Of a DNA stretch of 64,000 bases, positions 34,082 through 45,530 are shown one piece after another. The first letter of the stretch is position 1. The number at the start of each line of letters is the position of its first letter. The DNA comes from Rhodocollybia butyracea (lineage: Eukaryota > Basidiomycota > Agaricomycetes > Agaricales > Omphalotaceae). The notes under the pieces were generated by a model. That model did not search any database, had not been told where the DNA came from, and saw only the letters and a list, made by a program, of their open reading frames with translations. Both the position numbers and the translations under genes were made by a program. Where the stretch lies: positions 1 through 64,000 of the forward strand of contig JADNRY010000237.1 in assembly GCA_015501585.1 (NCBI GenBank). Reading direction: 5' to 3'.

Positions 34082-35099
34082 CATCAGGAAAAGCCGTTTT
34101 TTGCCTAGGTGACCCCAGAGTGGCCTAAAGCAAACTAGGTGACCTATGAATCCTATGGCATCTAGAGATGTCCAGGAGTCCGGAGCGCAAGTACTTGTGG
34201 CCTAAAAAACCTGACTCGTGACCCGCGGCTGACTTGTGGGAAATGGGTCACTGACTCACAAGTATTATCTGCAAGTACTTGTGGATCTGCACACTAATCA
34301 AGTAGTTACAGCTATATTCACAAGTATTTACCATTATTTACTTACATACAGTGATTGTACAGTGTATAATGCTATTAAAAACCTGTACTTCACTTGTTAC
34401 ACTAATTTCATACTATGGTATGAAGTAAAAATGTACTGACAGTTAGGCTTTGGATTGTAGACAGCCTACGGCGATTGGGCGCTAAAATAAGCGCTCAGTC
34501 GCTGTGAGCTGTCTACAACCTCAAACATGTGTGGCAGTACTTGATAAGTACTATAATAAATATGATACTATTAATTACTGTAAGTTTTGATCACCAACAA
34601 CAAATATATGAGTTCATATTGCTTGCACAAGTCACACAAGTACTTGCAAGTCAACCAAAAATTGCAAATGTCTGACTTGTGACCCGCGCGTGACCCGTGA
34701 GAAACGGATCCTGGGATCCGCAAGTCACATACTTGCGGGTTTTCCCACGGATCTTACCTGCAAGTACTTGTGAAGACTTGGACTCGTGGACATCTCTAAT
34801 GGCATCCTAGGAATTTGGGCTTGTCCCTTGCCAGTCAAGGCTCTTGAGGATTCCATAGGGTATCCTAGGCAAACCCAGGGCAAGCCTAGGTTTGCCCAGG
34901 TTTGCCCAGGTGTTCCCCAGGTGTTCCCCAGGAGCACCTGGGTAAACCTGGGCAGACCTAGGCTTGCCTAGGGAATCCTCAAGAGCCTTGACTGGCAAGG
35001 GACAAGCCCAAATTCCTAGGATGCCATAGGATTCATAGGTCACCTAGTTTGCTTTAGGCCACTCTGGGGTCACCTAGGCAAAAACGGCTTTTCCTGATG
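34082..35099. mobile_element. Foldback TIR element interrupted by a MITE
   Basis: Ends CATCAGGAAAAGCCG and inverse; the first 80 bp (34082-34161) mirror the last 80. The remaining centre (34807-35040) is itself palindromic (CTTGCCAGTCAAGG against CCTTGACTGGCAAG). Flanks share tg (34080-34081, 35100-35101), so the TSD is 2-3 bp. Interrupts gypsy coding between protease and CCHC. Confidence 0.8.
34163..34798. mobile_element. hAT-like MITE, family A copy 3 (nested)
   Basis: Ends TAGAGATGTCCAGGAGTCC and (right) TAGAGATGTCCACGAGTCC; exact 8-bp TSD atggcatc (34155-34162, 34799-34806). Contains the GGGCGCTAAAATAAGCGC hairpin near 34475, like the one at 7089. Confidence 0.9.
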
Positions 35100-35101
35100 T
35101 G

Positions 35102-35922
35102 ACTGATAGCAGTCAACCAATCTTCATTCATTATAAATGAATGATAATGAGGATCTATGGACAAGAATAAATCATCATCCATATCCTCTTCTATGCAGAC
35201 CAGTGGTCCGCAATCAGCTAATGGATTTTCAAAATCCTCAGGAGTGGTCTGAACCGGTTCCATTATGTGACCATAGTAGTTGCTCGTTGTCATAAAGTCG
35301 ACCAACATATTCATCCTTGTATGGTTCAAGGGTGTATTCTCATTTGGACAATTCCTCGTCATTAGGATCAGTTATGTTCGGAGATTCATCATTTTGAATC
35401 TCCTCTTCAACTATCGGAGGAGATTCTATCTCCTCTTGTTCATCCTCTTCTTGGATGACATACATACGGGGTTGCCCATATCATTCACAAGTAGGGTCAT
35501 TTGCAAAATGTCCCGGTTTGCCACATCCATAGCAGAGTTTTCTGGTGCTTGCGTCACCAGACGGTTTAGGTCTTGAACTCTTAGAGTTTGTTACCTGTCC
35601 CGTGCTTCTGAGTGTATTCTCAGTGCATACGGGCTTCGATTTATTATTGGAGAAATGATGTTTCACCAGTTGAAATGGTCATCCTTTGACAATCACTGGA
35701 CCAGATCTATATGGTCCTGAACTACCACTTGGTTGTACTTTTCCTTCACGGTGTATTCGCTTAGTGATATATTTCGAGTCTTCAGGACTCGGTTTCTTAT
35801 GTGAAGTCATGTAGTAATCTTCGAGATGACAATTGTCCTCGAGTCTAGTAACCACCTTGACCATCATTCTGAGTTTAGCATACTCTGGAACGATGCCTTG
35901 GTTCACCCATTGCAGTAGCATT
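35102..35922 (-). pseudogene. Gypsy Gag C-terminal part with CCHC knuckle
   Basis: Minus strand, one frame with TGA stops at 35679-35681 and 35481-35483. It includes WVNQGIVPEYAKLRMMV (Gag C-terminal domain style) and CYGCGKPGHFANDPTC, a CCHC-type zinc knuckle with a longer last spacing. An acidic stretch follows (EEDEQEEIE) leading to the protease. Binds retroelement RNA in intact relatives. Confidence 0.8.
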
Positions 35923-37545
35923 ATTTAAATACCCCCAGTACCTGTTGTGGAGATTATGATAATAAACCCAGTAAGCTACTGTACAGTAAGAGTGTAGGGG
36001 CATTTTAATCCCTCTGTGTTCGCATTTGATGAGGTCATGTGACTTGTTTGTTGCAGCTTTTGGATGGCTGGACAAAAATAGGTTATTTACGGGCCTATTT
36101 AGGCAATTTCTGGGATGATAGCTAGCCCAAAAAAGACTATATATAATGTATTAATATTTGAGCACTACTCCGAGGTGGATTAGGCACCATAAGGGGATGG
36201 ATTGCATCAAAAAATCTAGATGACGTTCGGTCAAAGCTGGCTGAGCATTACCAAATTGGGTAATGCCATCAAAACAGTAAAAGCGGCCTAAAAAGCCAGC
36301 TTCTACATGGATATTCTGCCCTATAAGAGTATCTTTACATATATAATAGGTCCCTGAAGCGAAATTACAGCGATAGCTGCAGTCAAAGCTGTTTTATTAC
36401 CATATTTAGAATGCCAGCAAAGCGGCCTAAAAGCTTATTTATGCATGGGTATTCTACCTAATAGCAGTCTATACAATGTTTATAGATGTACAGTAGGCAC
36501 CTAAAGCGAAATTAAAGCAGGTATATGGTGTAATAGTAGCACTGCTTCGATGTTTGGGTCTGTGGCTGTGTTGTAAAAAATCGAAATAAAAGTAGGGATG
36601 TTTAATATACTAGTGGTACAGGCATGGTCTCTGCATAATGTATGTATGCCTGAAGCGAAATCAGAGCACTCTATGGAGAGAATAGGCTGTAATTGCCCGC
36701 TCTAGGCCGGAGGAGGTCAAAGCTGTATGACCAAATAGGGAAATATATGATTACATACAGGTGGTGTTGAGTCGAAGTTGGGCTCAGTAATGGCATGGCC
36801 TCTCAATGTCTGAGGTCTGGAATACATATCTGAGTGCTGTAGTATACTAGCTACGCCCTCCAGGTGTTATATTTGACAATATGTGGGCAGGAATATCTAC
36901 ATGGAGTGATCAATGGTGAGTAACCATCAAAATTCACATTTTTGAGGAATTAAATAATAACAATGAGTGTCTAAGCGCAGGTAGGACCTCAAAACTCGGT
37001 AGGTATACTCTCCAGCATAGTATACACCTGATCCGTGTCCAAGAACCATTTATATGGCACCAGATGCGATGGTATACACTGATCTTTATTGATTTTCCCT
37101 CAAAACTCGATTTTTTTGAGGAATTATCATAGAATATTGGGGCCTTAAGAGTAGACAGGGGCTAAGACGTCGTGTATAGACTGTACTATATGGTATTAGT
37201 CTTTGCCATATGCAAGAACAATTTATGCAGCACCTGAAGCGATGGTATTCCCTGATCTGTATGGATTCTGCCAAAAAATGCGATTTTCAGGAAATAAAAT
37301 AGGCATAGAGTGTGCTACAAGTCTCAGATCATACTAAAAACTTGGGAAACATGTCTTCGAATCGAATTCTACGACTACCAGGTGCTATATCTACATCTGG
37401 GTACCTCCATGGAACGATACTGTTGTAAGTGCACACTAGGATATCTCTACTTGGCTCAAAGTTCAGATCATGACATTGAGATGTACATACTCAAACCTTT
37501 TGGTCTGGAGGGCCTCGTAATGGGTAACCCATTAATGAATCAATT
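35923..37545. repeat. 1.6-kb insertion of degenerate tandem repeats within gag
   Basis: Gag coding breaks at NLAVM (about 37545) and resumes at LLQWVNQG (about 35922). Inside, GAAGCGAAATTA and AGCGGCCTAAAA words recur at about 130-base spacing (36280-36540), and an 85-base block around GCACC(A/T)GA(T/A)GCGATGGTAT repeats at about 37045 and 37220. No ORF, no clear TIR or TSD. Confidence 0.6.
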
Positions 37546-38013
37546 GCGCATCACAGCCAAATTAGGCGCCTGTTGCATCCTTGCCGCCCATCTTAATAGG
37601 GTGGCATGATAATCTTGTACGCCTTTAGTGGGCGAGTATATTACTTGTTCAAACTGCTGAGCAGCTTGATGTATTGTAGATGCTTGTACGCATCTATCAA
37701 GAATTCCTATTATGGTGTCTTCAAATTTCCAGGATATTGTGATCCTATGAGGTCCATTGACTTCGTCGTTGTACCAATCAAGGGCTTTGTCCTTGAGGAA
37801 TAACCCTAATACCTGGAGCCGTGTTTTATCGTGGTCTTTACCACAATAGCAATTTACAGCCATCCATCTGAGAAGGATGGCTAACCATCTCTTGAAAATC
37901 TCTACGTCTGGCATACCATTGTATGCCTCAGGCATTAGGAGCTTGATATTCTTAGCTCTGTCTGTAGTTGTGACAGGTTTCCCCACCACATGATGTACCA
38001 TACATTGATACAC
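37540..38013 (-). pseudogene. Gypsy Gag core
   Basis: 157-codon frame with PEAYNGMPDVEIFKRWLAILL and ALDWYNDEVNG, the conserved capsid-like core of Ty3/gypsy Gag, truncated by the 35923-37545 insertion. A short disrupted gap separates it from the N-terminal ORF at 38148. Confidence 0.8.
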
Positions 38014-38147
38014 TCTGTGTACCTGGTGTTTCCATTGGGCACAACATTTGTCATCCCCTGTTTTCTCTCACAGTTTAGCTGCAAGTTTTCATCGCAGCTT
38101 ATGCTGTTGCGATTTACTAAGATTTGCCTGTGGCTGAATCATATAAT

Positions 38148-39716
38148 TCACCCAGGAATCATTAGATGAGGAGTCAGAATCGGACTCCTTGTTGTTATTG
38201 TCTGATGATTCATCAGACCAAGGCGTACCTTTACGCTTCTTGTCTCTATCACTAGAGTCAGAGCTATTGGAGTTATCATCAGGATCTCCAGGTGTGCCGG
38301 AATGACCCTAAGTATTATTACTGGTGGGATCACCGTAGTAATTGGCTCTTTCTTTACAGGAGCCTTCATTTTAGCAGGTACTGTTTGTACTTGCTGTGTA
38401 AGAGTTACCAGAGGTAACTGTTGTTGTGCAGGTGGTACTACTGTATGTAGTACCATTGTGCTTGGACCAGGTCCTTGCACATTTTGTTGACAAACAACTT
38501 GCATTGTTGTCTGTGTTTGCGCCATGTGTACCGTTATCGGTGCTGATGGCGCTATCGCTTTCGTTTGTATTCCTTGTGTAGGAATACTAACATCAACCAA
38601 TGGTTGGTTTTTACAATAATGTTCATTCAATTCTTGAATGAATGCTTTGTGAGCTTTGATAAGGGACTCATTTCTCAATGGTCTTACTATTGTTGACTCC
38701 GTCCATTGGATTGGGTCATTCTTCTGTCTACTAATTGTAGGCGGAGTAGGTAATGATCTCAGTCCTCTTGGGGCCGGAGACAGTCTTCCTGTGAAGATGT
38801 TATGCTTTATTACTGGAGAGTAACGAAGCGTCTGGGGTTCATTTGATTTACCCATTGTCGAGTTTGATAAGTCAATGACTGGGATTTCATTTGCATGAAC
38901 TCCTTTATTTGGCGTTTTGTTCATTTGGGAAGTTTGATTCTTCCTAAGCATTACAAAGTTGCTAAAGTTATTATAGGGATTGCTTTGGCAATCATTTTCT
39001 TCTACAACCTTGGTTTCAAGGTTGTCAAATAGACCTTCACCTTCAGGTGGGTCTATTGGATTGAATGAATCTGTATGCCACACGTTATGTGTTGGCTTAA
39101 AAGACTCTTTAGGTCTCCAATCTCGGGCACCTGGTGGTTTGTATAGTCCCATTGTTTGACGGAACGGATGTGTGGTAGGCTTTATGCCTTCCCAACAACT
39201 TGTTTGTTCATTGTCAGGCGGTATGGCTGCCTGTAATACCGCTGGCGTTACTGCTGGCGGTTGGGCTACAGGCATTGCTATGCTTGTAAGGTTACCAGTA
39301 TCTGGTAACGGTCTGGACTTACTCATTCTGGATGGTCCGGACCAATGTTCTACCGCGGTAGCTATACGGTTTAGTGCATGCGCACCTTGCCCATAGAACT
39401 GCGATAGTTCTTGCATGACCTCCTTGAGGTTATGCATGTCTGCAAAGCCTTTGTTGCTAAAGGCTCCCTGAGACTCATTAGACTCAGATAGTTTGACATG
39501 CGTCGTATTCAACGCACGCTCATGGATGTCTTCAACATCACTTACATTCTGCCTGTCGTTAGATGGCTCAATTTCAGGACTTTGTCCTGCATACGGTGGT
39601 AGTCGTGAACTATGACTACTGTGGTGTGAATTTATTGGTGACGTGGCATCACCATGTTGTGAGTGGCAATTGCTTGCATCTCGTTGGGACTTCTCTGAGT
39701 TCCTGTTTTGGTCCAT
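38148..39716 (-). CDS. Gypsy Gag N-terminal ORF, 522 aa
   Basis: Starts MDQNRNSEKSQRDASN about 160 nt downstream of the 5' LTR. Hydrophilic, Ser/His/Pro/Thr-rich, with one helical stretch (NLKEVMQELSQFYGQGAHAL, about residues 97-116) and a Gln/Val-rich tail. Likely a disordered N-terminal extension of Gag. Open for its full length, but its continuation into the Gag core is broken. Confidence 0.7.
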   Translation of the reverse strand: MDQNRNSEKSQRDASNCHSQHGDATSPINSHHSSHSSRLPPYAGQSPEIEPSNDRQNVSDVEDIHERALNTTHVKLSESNESQGAFSNKGFADMHNLKEVMQELSQFYGQGAHALNRIATAVEHWSGPSRMSKSRPLPDTGNLTSIAMPVAQPPAVTPAVLQAAIPPDNEQTSCWEGIKPTTHPFRQTMGLYKPPGARDWRPKESFKPTHNVWHTDSFNPIDPPEGEGLFDNLETKVVEENDCQSNPYNNFSNFVMLRKNQTSQMNKTPNKGVHANEIPVIDLSNSTMGKSNEPQTLRYSPVIKHNIFTGRLSPAPRGLRSLPTPPTISRQKNDPIQWTESTIVRPLRNESLIKAHKAFIQELNEHYCKNQPLVDVSIPTQGIQTKAIAPSAPITVHMAQTQTTMQVVCQQNVQGPGPSTMVLHTVVPPAQQQLPLVTLTQQVQTVPAKMKAPVKKEPITTVIPPVIILRVIPAHLEILMITPIALTLVIETRSVKVRLGLMNHQTITTRSPILTPHLMIPG

Positions 39717-39873
39717 GTGATCGAACTTTGGTTGATTTTGCTTGGCGCTTTTGATGCGGAGTAAGAGTGGTGATAAGTTTTTAGATTACTTTATATTTCT
39801 AGTCGAGTAGTTATTACTTCTTGTAGTTTTGTGCACACAATCTTTTAATAAAGATTTTTGATGCTCAAAAAAG

Positions 39874-39953
39874 TATAACACCTACATTCACACAAAAGAG
39901 CACAACAAAGGCTATGCAATTGTGTACTTGTAGTGTAGAAGAACTACAGTAAT
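39874..39953 (-). repeat. 5' LTR of gypsy, inner fragment
   Basis: Starts TATAACACC like the 3' LTR. It matches 19599-19696 (with a 17-base gap) up to ACTACAGTAAT, where the 5.8-kb TIR element is inserted. Confidence 0.85.
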
Positions 39954-40179
39954 CAGATATGCACCTGACGATAAAACGACCAAGTAGACCCGAGGGCTGT
40001 AAAAAAAGAACCCATTAAATGATAAAAGGTAACGCGGTGGGTGAATTCTCCCACACTATGTAGTCTAGATGAGTATTTACATTATATGTAAAATAGAGGC
40101 AGCTAAACCAGCAATTCCATGCTGCATCTCAGCCTGTGGATTACATTTTAAATGTATAATTTTTGCAGGCAATGCAGCA

Positions 40180-40970
40180 TCAGTATGCCGCGCTGCCTCC
40201 TACTCCTCCTTGACAGCATTATTATGCTGTCAAGTGGACTGCAAAGACAGCAGAATAATGCTGTCAAGGGGATTGCGGAGACAGCAGAATAATGCTGCCT
40301 CCTCCCCCCTTGACAGCAGTATTATGATGCAGCTGTCTCATCTTCTTGCTCATCTTCCTTGATGGCATAATAATGCTGTCAAGGGGGTTCAGGAGACAGC
40401 AAAATAATGCTGCCCCCATTGACAGCAGTATTATGCTGCAGTTGTCTCATCTTCCTTGACAGCGTAATAATACTGTCAAAGGGATTGGAGAGACAGCACT
40501 ATCATGCAGTTGGCAAGCTGGGGAGAAAAGGAATGGTTCCTCCTCATCCTTTGAATCTTGATAGCATAATAGTGCGTTCAGAAGAATTTGAGAGGCAGCA
40601 AAATAATGCTGCCTCCTACTTCTCCTTGGCAGCATAATATAATGCTGTCAAGGGCATTAGGGAAACAGCAGGATAATGCTTTGCATGTCTCGCTTGACAG
40701 CATTATTATGCAGTTGAGCTGGGGAGAAAATGAATGGTTCCTCCTTGTACCCTTTGATGGCATAATAGTGCTCTCAGAGGATTTGAGAGGCAGAAAAATG
40801 ATGCTGGCTCCTGCTCCTCTTTGGTGGCATAATAATGCTGTCGAGGGCACTGGAGATAGCAAAATACTGCTACCTTCTCGTTCCCTTGGCAGCATTATGA
40901 TGCAGTCACGCTGGGAGAATGCCATCAAGGGGCTTGGAACATCCCTTGTATGTCTGCCAGTGCACTCATA
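40180..40970. repeat. Quasi-palindrome array, left
   Basis: About 19 copies of an 18-20 base near-palindrome, GACAGCATAATAATGCTGTC and variants, spaced 25-60 bases. Spacers are not conserved except GG(G)GAGAAAATGAATGGTTCC-like blocks. Confidence 0.85.
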
Positions 40971-41068
40971 ATATACAGCCACACTGAAAATTTATGCTTA
41001 AACCAGGTATCTTCAGGCAGCTGGGCCAACAGATAGGGATTACAGTGTGGTCTAATAATGTCTACCTT

Positions 41069-42402
41069 TCATGCCTGACACTTGTGAACTTCCATCGTGT
41101 CCAACTTTTGTGCCCAGTCCTGGAGCTGTTCCTCATCCAGATCAGCCCATGCTTTCTCCATTCTAGCCTGGATTTTTTCCTCTTCAGCTTTTGACTTTCT
41201 CTCCTTTCTCTCAAGTTCCCAGATACGTACTTTTTTCTCATAGAGGCGTTGATTTTGTGGAGAAGTGGAGTCCCGCAAACCTAATAGATAGCGTGGTCGG
41301 ACATTCCGGGTTGAATATTTGTTTTGAGCACCATGCTGTTCAACATGCTTCCTGTTTGACTGTGAGACCACTGTGGACTATTGAACAAATCATTCAAACG
41401 CACTTTTGACGGGCAAGTTGCGCTTCATCCAGAATAATGTCACGATGACTATGGATCCACAAGTAAAGAAAGCAAGAAGTAATCAAAGAGTGGCCACAGA
41501 ATCAATCATGAAGCAAAAAAAAAAAATGGAGAATAGCATACCAAATATAACTGATTCGAGAATAGTCCTTTTGGATGGCCTTTGCTTCTTTTGATTGTGC
41601 TTTAGACTGCTCGGCACGCTTTCTGCAAACATGTCAATAATTTACTATCAGAAGAGATGGACATAGATCTACCTTGCCATACCTTCCTGAGCCTTTCGAT
41701 TATATTCCTCTGCATTTCTAATGTACAGATCATATGGAATCAGTACTCATTGATGAATAATATTTCCTACACACCTGTGGCAATAGTCTTTGGAGGCCGC
41801 TGCGCTCTTAAGCTGTTTGTCACGTTTAACCATATCCTTTCTGGAGCACATGTCTATAAATGAATATTCCTATGAGCTGTCTGTTATATTAGAAGAAAAA
41901 TGCAAGGACATACTTGAGTTCAGAGAGAAGATGTGGAAAACGGGTGATGGTTCAGAGTTAAGTTAGTACTGCAACATAATCACACTAAATACTCTTAATT
42001 TTGAGTTTGTCATTTGTACATTATTTTGTTTATTTACCTCTTTCTTTTGGATCTCAATGACATCGGAATGTAGAGAACATAGATGAATTATGCATAGCAT
42101 GCAGAAAGTAATATTTGTGAAACATCCAGCCACAAGGAATTCAAATGACAGTCAAAAGTAGTACTACAAGTTAACTACATATCACCGCATAGACGGTCCA
42201 GTTCCACCTCCTCTTCCTTGCATTGCAGAAAACTTTTGAATTCAGATATATCCACACATGCATCCTCCACAAACTTACATTTGGTCTTCGCAAAATCAAC
42301 CTCATCCTCCTTCCAGCATGGCAATGTGTTGGTGAGTGTTGGCAAGTGTTGGCGACTTAGTTGGCGACTTAGTTGGCAATGCAGAAATCGGTGTTGGTGC
42401 AA
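41069..42402 (-). CDS. Possible multi-exon gene, charged coiled-coil protein
   Basis: Short minus-strand open segments flanked by plausible splice sites include 42402-42175 (CWKEDEVDFAKTKC), about 41860-41775 (KDMVKRDKQLKSAAASKDYC), about 41735-41690 (RNAEEYNRKAQE), and a final 41371-41069 frame with a strong helix (LYEKKVRIWELERKERKSKA) ending EVHKCQA. Exon joins were not all resolved in frame. No domain recognised; could be cargo of the TIR element or a decayed gene. Confidence 0.3.
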
Positions 42403-43309
42403 AATCCACTAGAACTTAGGAAGTGAAAGAGTGCGGATGGGAAATTGCCCAATGAGGTGTAATTCAGTGAGGGCCAGATTGTATGTTTCATTATCTGGTA
42501 CGATAATCTACTTTTTTGTAAGTACTGGCTACCTAAAAGATTTTCCCAGAGTATGTATTAAAGAAGTAACTCAGTAAGTATCTTAGCCTTCCTCAACCTT
42601 CCTCAGCTTTTGCAACTGGTCAGTGCAGTCTGACTATGTGTCCTTCAATATAAGGATAATTAAGGTAAGAAGTGGTTATCATGCACCAAAATAAATCGGC
42701 GTTAACTGAGCAAGCGGCCAGGCTTGATTCCCCAATAAAATCCTGTTGATATGTATATTCACGAAGTATGAGAAAGAAACTTAAGCAAAGTTTACTCAGC
42801 TATAAGACAATGCCCAAGGGAGAAATGAAGGCACGGTCCCATGAAGGAACAGCCAAACAGCATCAGTAAAACATGTATGCACAGGAAGCCGCTTTCCGGA
42901 ACTTTCCGGCACTGTCCAGCGCTGGGAGCCGCTGGAATCGGCTGTATGGTGCCTGACAACGGCTCCAGTTCACCCACGTTTTGCTGATGAGATGTGTGAC
43001 ATCGGCAATTGGCAATCTGTTCATTGGCAATGCAAAAACTGGGAAAGACTTACAGTTCACTTGGCTGTGTAGTCAAGAGTGAGTATAATGTAGTAGTGAT
43101 CACCATGACGGGTTCCTGCAGGGTCAAAAAATCACACCTGCGCCTGTCCCATACATCCCGCAACGGCAGGTACGGGTTTTCCCGTGACCATATTCATTGG
43201 CATATACTATCAGTAATTAGTTGGTTGAGCGCCTGAATTGGGATATCAAGCTAAATGTTCAAGATTTGGGCCGATAGGCCATAATCAGGTGCTCAATTTA
43301 TTACTAATT

Positions 43310-43550
43310 AGGGAGACAGCAAAATAATACTGCCTCCTCCTTCCTCTTGACAGGATTATTATGCTGTCAGGGCGTTAGGGAGACAGCAAAGTAATGCTGC
43401 CTCCTCCCCTTGACAGGATTATTCTGCTGTCAAGTGTGCTGGGGAGACAGCATAAGAATGCTATCAAGGGGGACAAGAATACAGCATTATTTTGCTCTCT
43501 CTTGACAGCATTATTATGCCACCAAGCAGGAGTAGGAGGCAGCATTACTT
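43310..43550. repeat. Quasi-palindrome array, middle
   Basis: Seven more GACAGCA..TGCTGTC-type units, separated from the right array by the solo LTR and its flanks. Followed by a duplicated block with AAGAGACACGTTAGTACATAG (43560-43590 and 43625-43660). Confidence 0.8.
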
Positions 43551-43787
43551 GTTGGAACTAAGAGACACGTTAGTACATAGTACAACTAAGCTCAGCCAGA
43601 AGTGATGAAGGCTAAATCATATTACCATACCTAAGAGACACGTTAGTACATAGTACAACTAAGCTATAGGTATAGTGTGAGCATAAATGGCATAAAGCAT
43701 AAGTATAACAGACATACCTCAGCCAGAAGTGATGAAGGCTGAGGAAAAGAAGGGAACGTCGATACGTACAGTATAAGTAGAAATCCG

Positions 43788-44831
43788 TGTTATGACTCGA
43801 TCAATAGTCTCGTCCAAACCTTCACAGTACGTAACTTGGCAGTAAAAATGATAAGAGAAATTAATGAGATTATAGAGCAAGCCTTTCCGTTTGTTGAAAC
43901 CGCTAGGCAAAAAATATATACCCAAACAACTAGGCTCAAGTAAAGTTAGTAACTAGTTTGTAATACAAAACTCACAGAAGTTATTATTTGGAGATAGCTC
44001 GACAAATAATAATATGATTACCCTCGGAGATAGCTCAACAAGCAGTAATATGAATCAGAACTAGTACTCGGAGATGGCTCAACAAGTAGTAGTGAGTGTG
44101 GTGTCTAGTACTCGGAGATAGCTCAACAAGTAATAGGAAGTTGCAACTCGGAGATAGCTCAACAAGTGGCAATTAAAGAAGTATTCACTAGGAGATAGCG
44201 CAACAAGATACAATGAGTTGGTCTGGTGATTCACACAAGTGATAACAGCAAACAAGTGGGGTTTGGATTTAAGAAAAATAATACGTCTAACGTACATTGG
44301 TAAATCTAGACTACTTATATACTGTGCAATGTGTACTAGTTAGGAAATGCTGCGGAATGACTAGATTTGAGTCATAACTGCGGAAATACTGCGGATGAGT
44401 CAGTCTGACTATGTAATGCTGTGCAATGACTAATATTGAGTCATGTATGCGGAACCGTAGTTGACTCAGATATCTGGCTGTGCAATGACTGATATTGAGT
44501 CATTGGTGTAAAGAGGCTATGCAATGATGTCATAGCTGTGGAGCAGTGATGTGATATCATAACTGCGGAGCAATGGAATGACATCATGATTGTGGAGTAG
44601 CAAGATGACATCATAGTTGTGGAGCTAGAATGATGTCATGACTGTGCAGACTGCGCAGTGACTGTTAAAGATCATTCTGGTGTTCTGGAAGAATGTGTGC
44701 AGCATTAACCCAAATGGTGTTGAATAACTAATGAATGTAAAATGTTAAGTAGAAGTATTAATGATAGTGTTCATAGTTGGTTACAGAAGAAAAAAGATTG
44801 GGTGTATAGGATTTAGATCCGGGTCATAACA
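43788..44831. mobile_element. Solo LTR, family B copy 2, 1044 bp
   Basis: TGTTATGACTCG...GGGTCATAACA with TSD atccg (43783-43787, 44832-44836). Near-identical to 31990-33206 and same orientation, but with fewer GGAGATAGCTCAACAAG units, which explains the 173-bp difference. Confidence 0.92.
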
Positions 44832-44939
44832 ATCCGTATCAATGAAATAAAAGTTAAAACAAATGATAAGAACTCGGGTCTGATATCTACTCGGTATTGG
44901 AGCTGTACATACCGGCGGCCATATACCGCGGACCGAATA

Positions 44940-45043
44940 TCCAACATTACTTTGTTGCCTTACATATCCTTGAGAGGACCATGATGCTGTCAAGGCTAAG
45001 AGGATCCTTTTCTCCCGGGCTCAACTGCATAATAATGCTGTGT

Positions 45044-45118
<75 letters not shown>

Positions 45119-45530
45119 TTGGGAGACAGCAGAATAATGCAGCCTCCCGTCTTGCTTGACAGCATCATCTTGCTGCCTTTCAATTCCCCTGAGAGCACTA
45201 TTATGCAGTCAAAGGAACCATTCCTTTTCTCCCCAGCTCAATGGCATAATAATGCTGCCAAGGAGGAGTATAAGGTAGCATTATCTTGCTGCCTTTAAAT
45301 CTCCTGAGAGCACTATTATGCCATCAAGCTAGGAGGAACCATTCCTTCCCTCTTTGAGGAGACAGCAAAATAATGCTGTCAAGGCGTTGAGGTAATTGAA
45401 CACATCTCCCCAATCTATCTATCCATCTTTCCCTTGGCAGCATTTTTATGCTGTCAAGGGGACAAGGAGGCAGTAGTATTCCCATTGCCTGTTCCAAACT
45501 GGGCAGCATACTGATGCTGCGTTGCCTACA
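44940..45530. repeat. Quasi-palindrome array, right, with G59 run
   Basis: About eleven GACAGCA..TGCTGTC-type units. A TGTGTG tract followed by 59 consecutive G (45058-45116) interrupts it. Confidence 0.8.

Noticed and set aside
34725..35043. Overlapping ORFs on both strands with the same peptides
   Set aside because: Foldback palindrome gives identical peptides on both strands.
40180..40970. CRISPR array
   Set aside because: Spacing varies, repeats are quasi-palindromic and degenerate, the setting is fungal, and no cas-like genes exist; it is a transposon subterminal repeat.
40397..40982. Several overlapping ORFs on both strands
   Set aside because: Mirror-image frames from the palindromic repeat units; repeated IIMLS-like peptides reflect the DNA repeat.
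44897..45298. 133-codon plus-strand ORF with a poly-Gly tract and its minus-strand poly-Pro counterpart
   Set aside because: Produced by the 59-G run; both frames arise from the same homopolymer.
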